In this document: one piece after another, positions 33,006 to 41,137 of the stretch
How positions within the stretch are numbered: the first letter of the stretch is position 1
Layout: each line of letters opens with the position of its first letter
Assembly (NCBI GenBank): GCA_016783455.1
Contig: JADHWN010000001.1
Coordinates: forward strand, 1 to 41,929
Origin: Candidatus Bathyarchaeota archaeon
GTDB lineage: Archaea > Thermoproteota > Bathyarchaeia > TCS64
DNA: 41,929 nt
Direction of reading: 5' to 3'
Made by a program: the position numbers and the translations under genes
Notes under the pieces: model-generated
Database searches by the model: none
What the model was told of the DNA's origin: nothing
What the model saw: the letters and a program-made list of their open reading frames with translations, nothing else

Positions 33006-34322
33006 ATGGTAGACCCCATCTACGATGAGATCAAGGGTCACGTTGATCGCATCCGGTTGATCGACACACACGAGCACCTGATCCCGGAGAGGGAGAGGCT
33101 CAACTCAGATGTAGACATCCTGGCCACCTTCTTCTCCCATTACGCCTCGTCAGACCTCCGATCAGCGGGGATGACCGAGGGAGAGCTCCGTAAGATCCGG
33201 GATCCATCGATCCCCCTGGAGGAGAGGTGGGAGGTCTTCGAGCCCTGGTGGGAGATGATAAGGAACACGGGTTACGCCAGGGCCATCGAGATCGCCGCCA
33301 GGGACCTGTATGGTGTCGATGGGATCAGCTCGGAGACGTACAGGGAGCTCTCCGAGAAGATGAAGGAGAGGAACAGGGAGGGGCTCTACCGCTGGGTCCT
33401 AAAGGAGCGTTCAGGGATCGACGTCTCGATAAACGACACGATCAACGTGGACGTGGACAGGTCCCTATTCGCGCCCGTGTATAGGTTCAGCGACTTCCTC
33501 AACGTCAGGGATAGAACGAGCCTTGAGGAACTTGGGAGGAAGGCCGGAGGCTCCATCCACACCTTCGGGGACATGGTCTCCGCCCTCAAGGCTGAGATCG
33601 GGAGGCTGGCCCCCAAGATCGTGGGGGTGAAGATAGGCCTGGCCTACGCGCGTCCCATCAAGTTCGAGAAGGTCCGGTTCTCCGAGGCGGAGGAAGCGTT
33701 CAACGCCATATACAAGGTGGATGGCATGAGGGTCAACGACGATCCCGAGTACTGGAAGCTCGTCCCTGAGTACCCGGGCTACGATGTGCTGCGGCCCATG
33801 CAGGACTACCTGGTCCACGTGATGATAGGGGAGGCGGAGAGTAGGGGGCTCCCCATCCAGATCCACACCGGGCTCCAGGAGGGGAGCGAGAACGTCGTCT
33901 CCCACTCGAACCCCGAGCTCCTCATCAACCTGTTCATGGAGTACAGGGACGCCCGCTTCGACATCTTCCACGGGGCCTGGCCCTACTGGGAGGAGCTAGG
34001 AGCCATAGCGAAGAACTTCCCCAACGTCTACATCGACATGTGCTGGATGCACATCATCTCGCCCGCGAGGTCCAGGAGTGCCCTCTACGACTGGCTCGAC
34101 GAGGTCCCGGCGAACAAGATCATGGGCTTCGGAGGGGACTACCTCTTCGTCGAGGGGGCGTACGGCCACTCGGTCATCGCCAGGGAGAACGTCGCCAAGG
34201 TCCTAGCATCCAAGGTCGATGAGGGGGTCTACTCCATGGAGCAGGCGAAGAAGTACGCCTCCTGGATCCTCAGGGAGAACCCCATGAGGCTCTTCTTCCC
34301 GAAGGGGCTCCTGTCTAGCTAG
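33006..34322 (+). CDS. amidohydrolase superfamily (TIM-barrel) metal hydrolase
   Basis: A 438-residue protein with the amidohydrolase pattern: N-terminal metal motif IDTHEHLIPE, a GLPIQIHTGLQEG segment supplying a His, DIFHGAWPYWEELG supplying another, and GFGGDYLFVEGAYGH near the end where the catalytic Asp is expected. It resembles the amidohydrolase-2/uronate isomerase-like group; the substrate could be a carboxylic acid or a lactone. A TTGAATAAAA box lies about 45 bases upstream. Its stop overlaps that of the M24 gene by four bases, convergently. It sits in a degradative-looking cluster with M24 and kynureninase genes. Confidence 0.75.
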   Translation: MVDPIYDEIKGHVDRIRLIDTHEHLIPERERLNSDVDILATFFSHYASSDLRSAGMTEGELRKIRDPSIPLEERWEVFEPWWEMIRNTGYARAIEIAARDLYGVDGISSETYRELSEKMKERNREGLYRWVLKERSGIDVSINDTINVDVDRSLFAPVYRFSDFLNVRDRTSLEELGRKAGGSIHTFGDMVSALKAEIGRLAPKIVGVKIGLAYARPIKFEKVRFSEAEEAFNAIYKVDGMRVNDDPEYWKLVPEYPGYDVLRPMQDYLVHVMIGEAESRGLPIQIHTGLQEGSENVVSHSNPELLINLFMEYRDARFDIFHGAWPYWEELGAIAKNFPNVYIDMCWMHIISPARSRSALYDWLDEVPANKIMGFGGDYLFVEGAYGHSVIARENVAKVLASKVDEGVYSMEQAKKYASWILRENPMRLFFPKGLLSS

Positions 34323-35725
34323 CCCTCGACCATTCTCATCGCCCTATTGGGCGCTAGCAGGTACGGCGGGAGGTAGGCGGGGATGTTGGAGAAGGGCAGC
34401 ACCTCTGGCTTGAGGGCGACGCCCAGCTCATCCTCCATGAACCTCCGCCGAGCTTCGATCCTCCCCCAGGCCTCCGGGTAACGCTCGGCGAACTCGGCTC
34501 GGAGCTCCCCGTCGGCGAGGGCGATGCCATCCTCAATATTGGTGGTGAAGTAGGGCGTCCCCGTGGCCGGGATCACGTCCACTTGGAGGGCCATGCCCGA
34601 CCTGAGAGAGATCCGGGAGCCCTCGTAGACGGGGGAGTGGACCCATTCGTCTAGGTGGATCAGGTGCCCCGGGTTGAGGTGGACACCGAAGAAGGGATCG
34701 CCTATCCTGTCATGGATAACATGATACATCTTACCTCCCGTCACACCGATGCCCACGTGCTCGTACCATGCCGCAATCGCCTCGAAGTAGGGCGCGACGA
34801 GCCTGTCGACGTAGTCCCAGACCTCCGATGGGAGATCGTCCGGCCCCTCCGCGACGAAGCCTGCGCGACTGTTGAGGGCCCCCCAGACCCCGTATGCGGT
34901 GGTGAAGGGGTCGCCCCTCTCGATGACCCTGGAGGAGGGGCTGCCCAGACCCATGAAGGCCCTCGGCCCGCTGGACAGCATCAGGTGGCAGGACAGGGGC
35001 ATGCCGTTGAGCCCCATCAACCTGACCGCGTCGTACTCGGACATGCCAGGGCGTAGGCCGAAGATGACGTCCCTCACGGCCTGGGAGGTGTGGGTAGCAG
35101 CGAACTCGAACCATGCCAGTTGATCCACCTCGTTCGATGTGCGCAGCCCGGACTCCGGGTTCATCATGATCGCGTTACAGTTGATGACGCTCTCATGTCT
35201 GGCCGCTGAGCGGAGCGAGTCGGCGATGTATGAGGGGATCTCTAGCCTCGTCTCCGGGCTCTCGGCCTCCGATGACAGGTAATACTTCCATCCGACGACC
35301 CCCACTCGGTCGGAAGGCTTGAGACCTGCTCCCTTTAGGATTTCCTCCAGCCGCGTCCCGTCTCTGCCCTGGCCCATCAGGCTGAAACTTGAGTAAAGGA
35401 CGGGGTCGAGGTCGCCCTCGATGGGACTCACAGGTATGTACCCCATGCCCTCGTGGCCTACCACGAGTGTGGACCTCCCATCGGCTCCTATTTCCATGAG
35501 GAGTAGCGCCTCCTCGAACCGTGGATCGTATCCTGTGAGATAGACGAGATTCGCGAAGTGCTCCCTGTCAGCGTAGACCGCAACGTGGTCGTACCCCTCC
35601 TCCCCCGCCCGTCTTCGCAGCTCGGACATCCTGGCTCTATATGTCTCCGCTGGGATGGTGGGCTCAACCGTGGGCATACCGAACTCGGGCAGCTCCAGGT
35701 CTGCTAGTTCTGCGTGTCGGACCAT
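34319..35725 (-). CDS. M24 (creatinase/aminopeptidase P-like) protein with degenerate metal site
   Basis: A 468-residue two-domain protein: an N-terminal creatinase-like domain (about 1-200; YADREHFANLVYLTGYDPRF) and a C-terminal pita-bread domain (RPGMSEYDAVRLM). Of the five metal ligands of M24 peptidases, the first Asp pair is lost: GDPFTTAYG replaces GDxxxxDxG and NSRAGF replaces SDxTR. The first Glu is replaced in MALQVDVIP, while HLNPGHL and NIEDG retain His and Glu. This argues against a dinuclear Xaa-Pro peptidase and for a metal-free, creatinase-like or non-catalytic role. The kynureninase gene is divergent from it. Confidence 0.75.
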   Translation of the reverse strand: MVRHAELADLELPEFGMPTVEPTIPAETYRARMSELRRRAGEEGYDHVAVYADREHFANLVYLTGYDPRFEEALLLMEIGADGRSTLVVGHEGMGYIPVSPIEGDLDPVLYSSFSLMGQGRDGTRLEEILKGAGLKPSDRVGVVGWKYYLSSEAESPETRLEIPSYIADSLRSAARHESVINCNAIMMNPESGLRTSNEVDQLAWFEFAATHTSQAVRDVIFGLRPGMSEYDAVRLMGLNGMPLSCHLMLSSGPRAFMGLGSPSSRVIERGDPFTTAYGVWGALNSRAGFVAEGPDDLPSEVWDYVDRLVAPYFEAIAAWYEHVGIGVTGGKMYHVIHDRIGDPFFGVHLNPGHLIHLDEWVHSPVYEGSRISLRSGMALQVDVIPATGTPYFTTNIEDGIALADGELRAEFAERYPEAWGRIEARRRFMEDELGVALKPEVLPFSNIPAYLPPYLLAPNRAMRMVEG

Positions 35726-35802
35726 TGAGGATCACTAGTTTACTATTGGATCTACGAATTCTTAAAGCCAGACAGCATCCAGTATCCTTCGAGGATTCGA
35801 CG

Positions 35803-37086
35803 ATGGATTTCGAGCTGGGCGAGGAGTACGCCCTCAGGATGGACGCCGAGGACCCCCTGGCGCAGTACAGGAAGAGGTTCTACCAGATCCCGGGGAAGAT
35901 CTACATGGACGGCAACTCCCTAGGGCTCCTCTCAAAGGACGCCGAGACGTCCCTGAAGCGCGTCTTCGAGGAGTGGAAGGGCCTCAGTATAGGAGGCTGG
36001 ACCGGGGCCGAGATCCCGTGGATCACCTACGCTGAGAGGCTGGGGGCGATGGAGGCGGGGCTTGTGGGGGCTGAGCCCGACGAGGTGGTGGTCTGCGGTG
36101 GCACGACGGTGAACCTCCACGCCCTCGTCGCCACGTTCTACAGGCCCGAGGGGGAGAGGAGGAAGATACTGGCTGACGAACTCAACTTCCCCAGCGACAT
36201 CTACGCCCTCGCGGCCCAGGTCAGGCTCAGGGGAGGAGATCCCGATGATGACCTTATCCTCGTCAAGAGCAGGGACGGCCTCGTCATCGAGGAGGACGAC
36301 GTCATCAACGCCATGACCGAGGAGGTCACCCTCATCCTTCTGCCCAGCGTCTACTACAGGAGCGGCCAGCTCCTGGACATGGGGAGGCTCACCCGGGAGG
36401 CCAGGGAGCGGGGTATAACTATCGGATTCGACTGCAGCCACTCCGTGGGCGTGGTGCCCCACCGCTTCGACGAGTGGGGGGTCGACTGGGCCCTCTGGTG
36501 TAACTACAAGTACATGAACGGGGGGCCCGGGGCGACCGGGAGCATCTACGTCAACAGGCGCCACTTCGGGACCGCGCCTGGCTTAGCGGGGTGGTTCGGC
36601 AACGACAGGGCCACCATGTTCGACATGGACGTGAGGTTCGACCCGGCCAAGGACGCCAGCGCGTGGCAGATCGGGACCACGACGATGCTGAGCACAGCGC
36701 CCCTGGAGGGGGCGATACGTGTGATCAACGAGGCGGGCATCGAGAACATCAGACTGAAGTCGACCAAGATCACGGCCTACCTGATGTACCTGGTGGATGA
36801 GTTGCTCAGCGGGGAGCCCTACCGCTTCGGGGTGGCGACGCCCAGGGAGCCCGAGAGGAGGGGGGGCCACGTGGGTGTGATGCACGGGGACGCCTGGAGG
36901 GTGGCTGAGGCCCTCAAGGCCCGGGGTGTGATTCCCGACTTCCGGCCGCCCAACATAATCAGGCTGGCGCCCATCCCCCTCTACTCGGGGTATAGGGACG
37001 TCTGGGAGGTGGTGCAGCACCTCAAGGCTATCGTGGATAACGGGGAGCACGAGAGGTTCTCCAGGGAGAGGGGAACCGTCACCTGA
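35803..37086 (+). CDS. kynU: kynureninase
   Basis: A 427-residue PLP enzyme that hydrolyses kynurenine or 3-hydroxykynurenine to (hydroxy)anthranilate and alanine. Characteristic are YMDGNSLGLL near residue 34, EWKGLSIGGWTGAEIPWI, VVCGGTTVNLHALVATFY, GFDCSHSVGVVPH and the PLP lysine K236 in LWCNYKYMNGGPG. The C-terminal domain has RGGHVGVMHGDAWRVAEAL. The ATG at 35803 is used: a TTCTTAAAG box lies about 40 bases upstream and GAGG is nearby. The extra 54 residues possible upstream would be translation of the antisense of the M24 gene. No other tryptophan-degradation gene is in view. Confidence 0.92.
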   Translation: MDFELGEEYALRMDAEDPLAQYRKRFYQIPGKIYMDGNSLGLLSKDAETSLKRVFEEWKGLSIGGWTGAEIPWITYAERLGAMEAGLVGAEPDEVVVCGGTTVNLHALVATFYRPEGERRKILADELNFPSDIYALAAQVRLRGGDPDDDLILVKSRDGLVIEEDDVINAMTEEVTLILLPSVYYRSGQLLDMGRLTREARERGITIGFDCSHSVGVVPHRFDEWGVDWALWCNYKYMNGGPGATGSIYVNRRHFGTAPGLAGWFGNDRATMFDMDVRFDPAKDASAWQIGTTTMLSTAPLEGAIRVINEAGIENIRLKSTKITAYLMYLVDELLSGEPYRFGVATPREPERRGGHVGVMHGDAWRVAEALKARGVIPDFRPPNIIRLAPIPLYSGYRDVWEVVQHLKAIVDNGEHERFSRERGTVT

Positions 37087-37172
37087 GGCTCTCACGAGAC
37101 TGCGTCCTCGGGAAGGGTCATGAATCTGGCCGAGGCTCATACAAAGAGAAAATGCTGTAAAACAAGGGTCTC

Positions 37173-37193
37173 CGCGCACTGGTTGAGTGCGCG
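37173..37193 (-). terminator. GC hairpin followed by T-rich run, minus strand
   Basis: A perfect 8-bp stem (CGCGCACT/AGTGCGCG) with a five-base loop lies 13 bases after the stop of the 41-residue ORF. On the minus strand it is followed after a short spacer by TTGTTTTAC and CATTTTCTCTTT. It may end the micro-operon. Note that archaeal termination needs mainly the T tract. Confidence 0.4.
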
Positions 37194-37205
37194 CTTGGGG
37201 TTCCT

Positions 37206-37331
37206 CTACAGGCTCCGGAACGGATACCGTTCGGGGGTCAATGGGGGAAGCCTCTGGGTGACCCTCATGAAGCGATGCTTCACGACCCTGTGGAAGAGCC
37301 AGTCCATCTTCAGGTTCTTCTCCATTATCAT
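37206..37331 (-). CDS. candidate small basic protein (41 aa)
   Basis: Reads MIMEKNLKMDWLFHRVVKHR, then FMRVTQRLPPLTPERYPFRS and a final L: a basic helix followed by a proline-rich end. No family is recognised. It starts 28 bases after the stop of the 37-residue membrane protein on the same strand and ends just before the hairpin at 37173-37193. The ribosome site is weak (GGGATG nine bases upstream). The 695-base gap otherwise has no gene. Support is positional and compositional only. Confidence 0.4.
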   Translation of the reverse strand: MIMEKNLKMDWLFHRVVKHRFMRVTQRLPPLTPERYPFRSL

Positions 37332-37359
37332 CACGCATCCCTGAGTAGGGGAAAAGGGG

Positions 37360-37473
37360 CTAGAGAAAGGGTATGGCTATTCTCTGTAACATAGTGAGGA
37401 AGAGATTGGATACATAAGCCATTACCAGGTAGACTGAGGCTGCAGACAGTGCGTATCCGAGTACACGTTTCAT
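37360..37473 (-). CDS. candidate single-helix membrane miniprotein (37 aa)
   Basis: Reads MKRVLGYALSAASVYLVMAY, then VSNLFLTMLQRIAIPFL: a basic start and a hydrophobic helix throughout residues 4-28, possibly re-entering at the end. A perfect GGTGA (37481-37485 complement) lies seven bases before the ATG, the same ribosome site used by verified genes in this window. That makes it more than a chance ORF. It heads a possible two-gene micro-operon. A CTTAACGG or CCCTTATATC element further upstream could be the promoter. The function is unknown. Confidence 0.6.
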   Translation of the reverse strand: MKRVLGYALSAASVYLVMAYVSNLFLTMLQRIAIPFL

Positions 37474-37781
37474 CTTTTTTTCACCTTCGTTCCCAGGGGA
37501 TCGCGGGCCGTCGGGGGTCTCCCAGCCCCGAGGACGGATCCCGTTAAGCCCCTTTTCCAGTCTATTCAGTAAGGTAATTTAGATATAAGGGTTCTCTAAC
37601 GTTTTCAGTAACTGTTATCCTCTTTAGAGGAATATGGGGCGTTATTTTCCGTTTTCAGAAGTTTTATCCATTTTTGGGAAAAAGCACGAACCGTGAGGAG
37701 TGGAAAGAAAAGGGACTTGGGCTGGATCATATGAGGCTGATGGCTTCCACAGGGCAGCGCTCAACGTTATAAGCGAAGAAC
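37474..37781. promoter_or_regulatory. 308-base intergenic regulatory region between divergent genes
   Basis: No further ORF is supported. It contains an inverted repeat CCTCT-TT-AGAGG (37619-37630), two copies of CGTTTTCAG exactly 50 bases apart (37600-37608 and 37650-37658), two similar TTCAGTAA sites (37565-37572 region and 37604-37611), AT-rich stretches with TATA-like sequences, and the TTATAAG box (37768-37774) of the deiminase-fold gene. Confidence 0.4.
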
Positions 37782-37796
37782 GTGAAAACCTACAGC

Positions 37797-38726
37797 ATGC
37801 CAATTTACGGTATCACACACGAGAGCGGCACCCTCAGGAAGGTCCTCGTCCACCGCCCCGGGAAGGAGCTGGAGCTGGCCAACTCGAAGCCGGTCGAGCA
37901 CAACTTCGAGGAGCCCGTGGATGTCGAGCGTTTCAGGAGGGACCACATTGCGATGACCGACGCCCTCGCCGGGGCTGGCGTCGAGGTGATCTACGTCCGG
38001 GAGTTGGTGGAGGATGACCCGAGGCTATCGTCGCAGATAGGCGAGTGCCCCAATCTGGTGTTCACGAGGGACAGCAGCTTCGTGACCGACGCCGGCGCCG
38101 TGCTCATGAGAATGGGGCTGCCCTCGAGGAGGAGGGAGACGCCTATCATCGAGGCCGCACACGCTGCAATGGGGGTTCCCGTAGGGTTGGCGCTGGGGAA
38201 GCCCGAGACCTTCGAGGGCGGGGGCTTCGCACTGCTGGAGGGGAAGGTGGCCGTGGCGGGGCTCTGCCAGAGGACCACCCAGGGGGCCCTGGACAGTCTG
38301 GGGGAGTTCCTTCTACGGGAGGGAGTTGCGGAGACCTTCATCGAGCTCAGGGTGCCCCCGGACGACATCCACATCGACGGGGACTTCATCGAGCTCCCGG
38401 GGAAGCTGGCCCTGGTGCACACGGAGACCCTGGAGTACGCCCCCTCGGTCTTCCGCAGCCGCGGCGAGACTTGGGAGGGCTCCTTCGTTGGCTGGTTAGA
38501 CGAGGAGGGATGGGACATCCTGGAGATCACCGACAGGGAGAGGATGGACATGGCGGCGAACTTCCTCACCGTCGACAGTGACCTGGCGATCCACTACGAG
38601 GGGAACCCACGGGTGATGGCGGAGGTGAGGGCGAGGGGGATCGAGGTGATCCAGATACCTGGCGAGGAGATGATGAAGGGGAACGGGGGGATCCACTGCA
38701 TGACCTGCCCCGTCCTCAGGGTCTGA
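37797..38726 (+). CDS. arginine deiminase/DDAH-fold (amidinotransferase superfamily) hydrolase
   Basis: A 309-residue guanidino-group-modifying enzyme fold. Conserved parts are RKVLVHRPGKEL at the N terminus, LVFTRDSSFVTDAGAVLMRM, ETFEGGGFALLEGKVAV (the usual EGGD has Gly in place of Asp), PDDIHIDGDFIELPG (catalytic His and Asp) and GGIHCMTCPVLRV with the nucleophile Cys301. It probably hydrolyses arginine, a methylated arginine or a related guanidine to citrulline or urea-type products; which is unclear. TATA spacing (26 bases from 37768-37774) selects the ATG at 37797 as a leaderless start over the GTG at 37782. Confidence 0.82.
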   Translation: MPIYGITHESGTLRKVLVHRPGKELELANSKPVEHNFEEPVDVERFRRDHIAMTDALAGAGVEVIYVRELVEDDPRLSSQIGECPNLVFTRDSSFVTDAGAVLMRMGLPSRRRETPIIEAAHAAMGVPVGLALGKPETFEGGGFALLEGKVAVAGLCQRTTQGALDSLGEFLLREGVAETFIELRVPPDDIHIDGDFIELPGKLALVHTETLEYAPSVFRSRGETWEGSFVGWLDEEGWDILEITDRERMDMAANFLTVDSDLAIHYEGNPRVMAEVRARGIEVIQIPGEEMMKGNGGIHCMTCPVLRV

Positions 38727-38771
38727 GCGCACAAGCTTAAACCTCCTCTGCACGCTCTATACTCGGTTAAA

Positions 38772-39071
38772 ATGAGCGTTTGGGAGATATTCAACGAGGA
38801 GACCCCTGAGGTGGCCGACGCCTACGTCAAGCTCTCCGCCGCGATAAACGCGGTCGGGGCGCTAGACGAAAAGACGAGGACCCTCATCCTGGTGGGCATC
38901 TTCTCGGCGACGAGGGACCCGGTGGCGCTGAGGCACTTCATTAGGACGGCCTTCAACGTCGGGGCGTCGAAGGAGGAGATACAGTCGGCTGCGCTTCTGG
39001 CGTTCAACACCGGGGTGACGTTCGCGGAGATGAGCGTCCCCCTGATAAAGGAAGTCTCTGACTCCCTCTAA
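38772..39071 (+). CDS. carboxymuconolactone decarboxylase/AhpD-like protein lacking CxxC
   Basis: A 99-residue helical protein of the CMD family (LDEKTRTLILVGIFSATRDP, HFIRTAFNVGASKEEIQSAA). The peroxidatic CxxC found in AhpD is absent: the region reads SATRDPVALRHF. So disulfide peroxidase activity is unlikely, and the family's decarboxylase or an unknown role is more probable. A GCTTAAACC element lies about 35 bases upstream of the ATG. It follows the deiminase-fold gene after 45 bases on the same strand, possibly with its own promoter. Confidence 0.8.
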   Translation: MSVWEIFNEETPEVADAYVKLSAAINAVGALDEKTRTLILVGIFSATRDPVALRHFIRTAFNVGASKEEIQSAALLAFNTGVTFAEMSVPLIKEVSDSL

Positions 39072-39082
39072 CCCCTTTTTTA

Positions 39083-41137
39083 TTAGGCATCTAGTTCCTG
39101 GAAGACCCGTGACTCCCCGCCCACCTTCCTGATGGTTATGAGGTTGATCCCCTCCTCCTCCCCGTGGCCGTGGTGGGTAACCAGGAGCACCTGCCCGATC
39201 TCCCTGCTGCTCCGGGCCACGTACTCCAGGAGCTGCGGGATGTTCTCGGAGTCCACGGCGTCCGTAGGTTCGTCCAGTATGAGGAGGTGGGGGAAGCCCA
39301 TCACCCTGAGGAGGGCGAGGCGCTCGGCGAGGGCGAAGAGGCTCTCGTGGCCCCCTCCCGCGAGCCAGGCGGGCATGAGCCTGCTGCCCCCGAGGGGCTG
39401 GACCTCCAGGGTGTAGCGCTCCCTGTCGATGTGGCATCCGGCGTAGGCCTGCTGGTCGGTGAGGCGGCGGAAGTAGTTGTAGGTCTGGTACTCCAGGAGC
39501 TTCAGGGTGTTCTCCCTGAGCTGCTGCTCGTACTCCCCGTAGCGCCTCTGGATGGCGTCCACGGCCCGTATCTTGGCCTCGTACTCCCGGATCCCCTCAA
39601 GGAGCCCCCGGGACTCCTCAAGGACCTTGAGGTGCCTGTCCCGTTGCTCCTGGATCCTCCGCTCGTCTCTCTCGGCGTCCTGGAGGCGGTCCTCCCTTGA
39701 GCGGACCTCGGCTTGGAGCTCCCTCTGCTCCCTCCGGGAGCCGTCGAGCTGGTCGCCTATCTTCTCCTGGGCGTCCTCAAGGGAGGCGAAGGCCGTTGCC
39801 AGCTCCGTCTCCGCTGTCTGCAGTAGCTCCTCTGTCTCCCTCCTGATCCTTGTCTGGAGGTTGGCACCCTTGGTCTCGAGGCCCTCCATATTCCTCTTGA
39901 GCTCGTTGATCCTCCGCTCCTGCTCCACGAAGCGGGTGACCGCCCTGTCGGCCTCCCTCAGCTTTTGGCTTGCCCCCCTGGTCTGATCTTGGAGGGTGCG
40001 TATCTCGGCCTCCAGGGCCTTGAGGCGGGTCCTCTCAAGCTGGAGTTCCCCCTCCCACTGCCCAACGTCCCTCTCTAGGAGCTCCATGTCAATCTCCTGG
40101 CCGCACTTGGGGCAGACGGTGATCCCCTGCTCCCTCAGCTCGACGTGCTCCCTGATCTGGTGCTCCAGGCGGGCGACGGTGCCCCCCATCTCGGCCCTAT
40201 CCATGGTGAGGCCCTCGTCGAGCTGGCGTCGGAGCTGTTCCTCAGTGGTCTCCGCCGAGCTCCTCCGCTCCTGGAGCTCCTTCCTCCTCCTCTCGGGGTC
40301 CTCCCCTATCTCCTCGTAGATGTCCTCGAGGTCCCCGGCGAGGTTCTCCCTCTGCTCCTGGAGGTGCTCGAGCTCGGACGTGTATCTCTCCACACGTCTG
40401 AGCTCGGTGAGGATGCCTTCCAACGTCTCGACGCGTCCGTTGGCGAGGACGAGCTGGGCCTTGATCTGGTTGAGGCCGTCGGAGAGCAGGCGCTTGCGTG
40501 ACTCGACCTCCTCCAGTTGACCCTCGAGCTCCGTGATGCCCGCCTCAGCGTTCCTGATCCTCTCCTCGAGGGCCCCCCTATCCTCTATGCGCCCCCTCTC
40601 CCGCAGCATCCTGCTCACCTCCCGGAACTGCTCTCTGATCTCGGCGGGGGTGGTGAGCCCCAGGATGGCGTCCATGCGGCGGCGTTCGGGCTTGAGTATC
40701 TCGATGAATTCCTTCTGTTGGGCGTAGACGACGTTGAAGAAGGTGCTCCTGCCGACGCCGATGAGCTCCCTCAGCTTCGCCTGTATCTCCTTCTCCCGCG
40801 TGTACGGGGCGTCCTCCCCCTCGACCCTCAGGAGGCTCTTGGAGGAGCGGAAGCCCCCGTCCTTGGTGGGGCCTCCCTCCCTGTGGATTGTGATCCTCTT
40901 CCCGGTGTAGGGGCTGCGCAGCGTGAGGGTGACGTCGACGTCTCCGCCGTCCAGGGGGATGAGGTCCTGCTTGTTGACCCCGGGGACGTCCCCGAAGAGG
41001 CCGAACAGCACGGCCTGGAGGAGGGTGGTCTTGCCGGAGGCGTTCCGGCCGGAGATCTTGTTGACCCCCTGGGTGAACCTCACGGTCTGCCTAGTTTTAT
41101 AGGACTTGAATCCCCGGAGGGTGAGCTCCTCTATCAA
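39083..41137 (-). CDS. rad50: DNA double-strand break repair ATPase Rad50
   Basis: A 684-residue SMC-like ATPase that bridges DNA ends with Mre11. The N-terminal half has Walker A GRNASGKTT (30-38) and Q-loop VYAQQKEF. A long coiled coil then runs to the zinc hook CPKC (Cys342, Cys345) exactly mid-protein and back. The C-terminal half has a signature region LAGGGHESLFALAERLAL (592 onward) in place of LSGGE/Q, and Walker B LLILDEPTDAVD. It is shorter than the roughly 880 residues common in archaea, which means shorter coils. The TTG at 41137 overlaps the mre11 stop codon (TTGA) after GGAGGAG. This coupling is why I reject the upstream start. Confidence 0.92.
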   Translation of the reverse strand: MIEELTLRGFKSYKTRQTVRFTQGVNKISGRNASGKTTLLQAVLFGLFGDVPGVNKQDLIPLDGGDVDVTLTLRSPYTGKRITIHREGGPTKDGGFRSSKSLLRVEGEDAPYTREKEIQAKLRELIGVGRSTFFNVVYAQQKEFIEILKPERRRMDAILGLTTPAEIREQFREVSRMLRERGRIEDRGALEERIRNAEAGITELEGQLEEVESRKRLLSDGLNQIKAQLVLANGRVETLEGILTELRRVERYTSELEHLQEQRENLAGDLEDIYEEIGEDPERRRKELQERRSSAETTEEQLRRQLDEGLTMDRAEMGGTVARLEHQIREHVELREQGITVCPKCGQEIDMELLERDVGQWEGELQLERTRLKALEAEIRTLQDQTRGASQKLREADRAVTRFVEQERRINELKRNMEGLETKGANLQTRIRRETEELLQTAETELATAFASLEDAQEKIGDQLDGSRREQRELQAEVRSREDRLQDAERDERRIQEQRDRHLKVLEESRGLLEGIREYEAKIRAVDAIQRRYGEYEQQLRENTLKLLEYQTYNYFRRLTDQQAYAGCHIDRERYTLEVQPLGGSRLMPAWLAGGGHESLFALAERLALLRVMGFPHLLILDEPTDAVDSENIPQLLEYVARSSREIGQVLLVTHHGHGEEEGINLITIRKVGGESRVFQELDA

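Noticed and set aside
36583-37338. 251-codon minus-strand ORF reaching into the kynureninase gene
   Set aside because: Antisense to kynureninase, with shadow-like Pro/His/Arg composition; the 41-codon frame starting at 37331 fits the gap better.
37120-37344. 74-codon plus-strand ORF after kynureninase
   Set aside because: No ribosome site or promoter; composition is not gene-like and it runs through the hairpin and opposite the better-supported minus-strand miniprotein.
37700-38017. 105-codon plus-strand ORF overlapping the start of the deiminase-fold gene
   Set aside because: Most of it is a shifted frame of that gene, and the TATA box of the real gene lies inside it.
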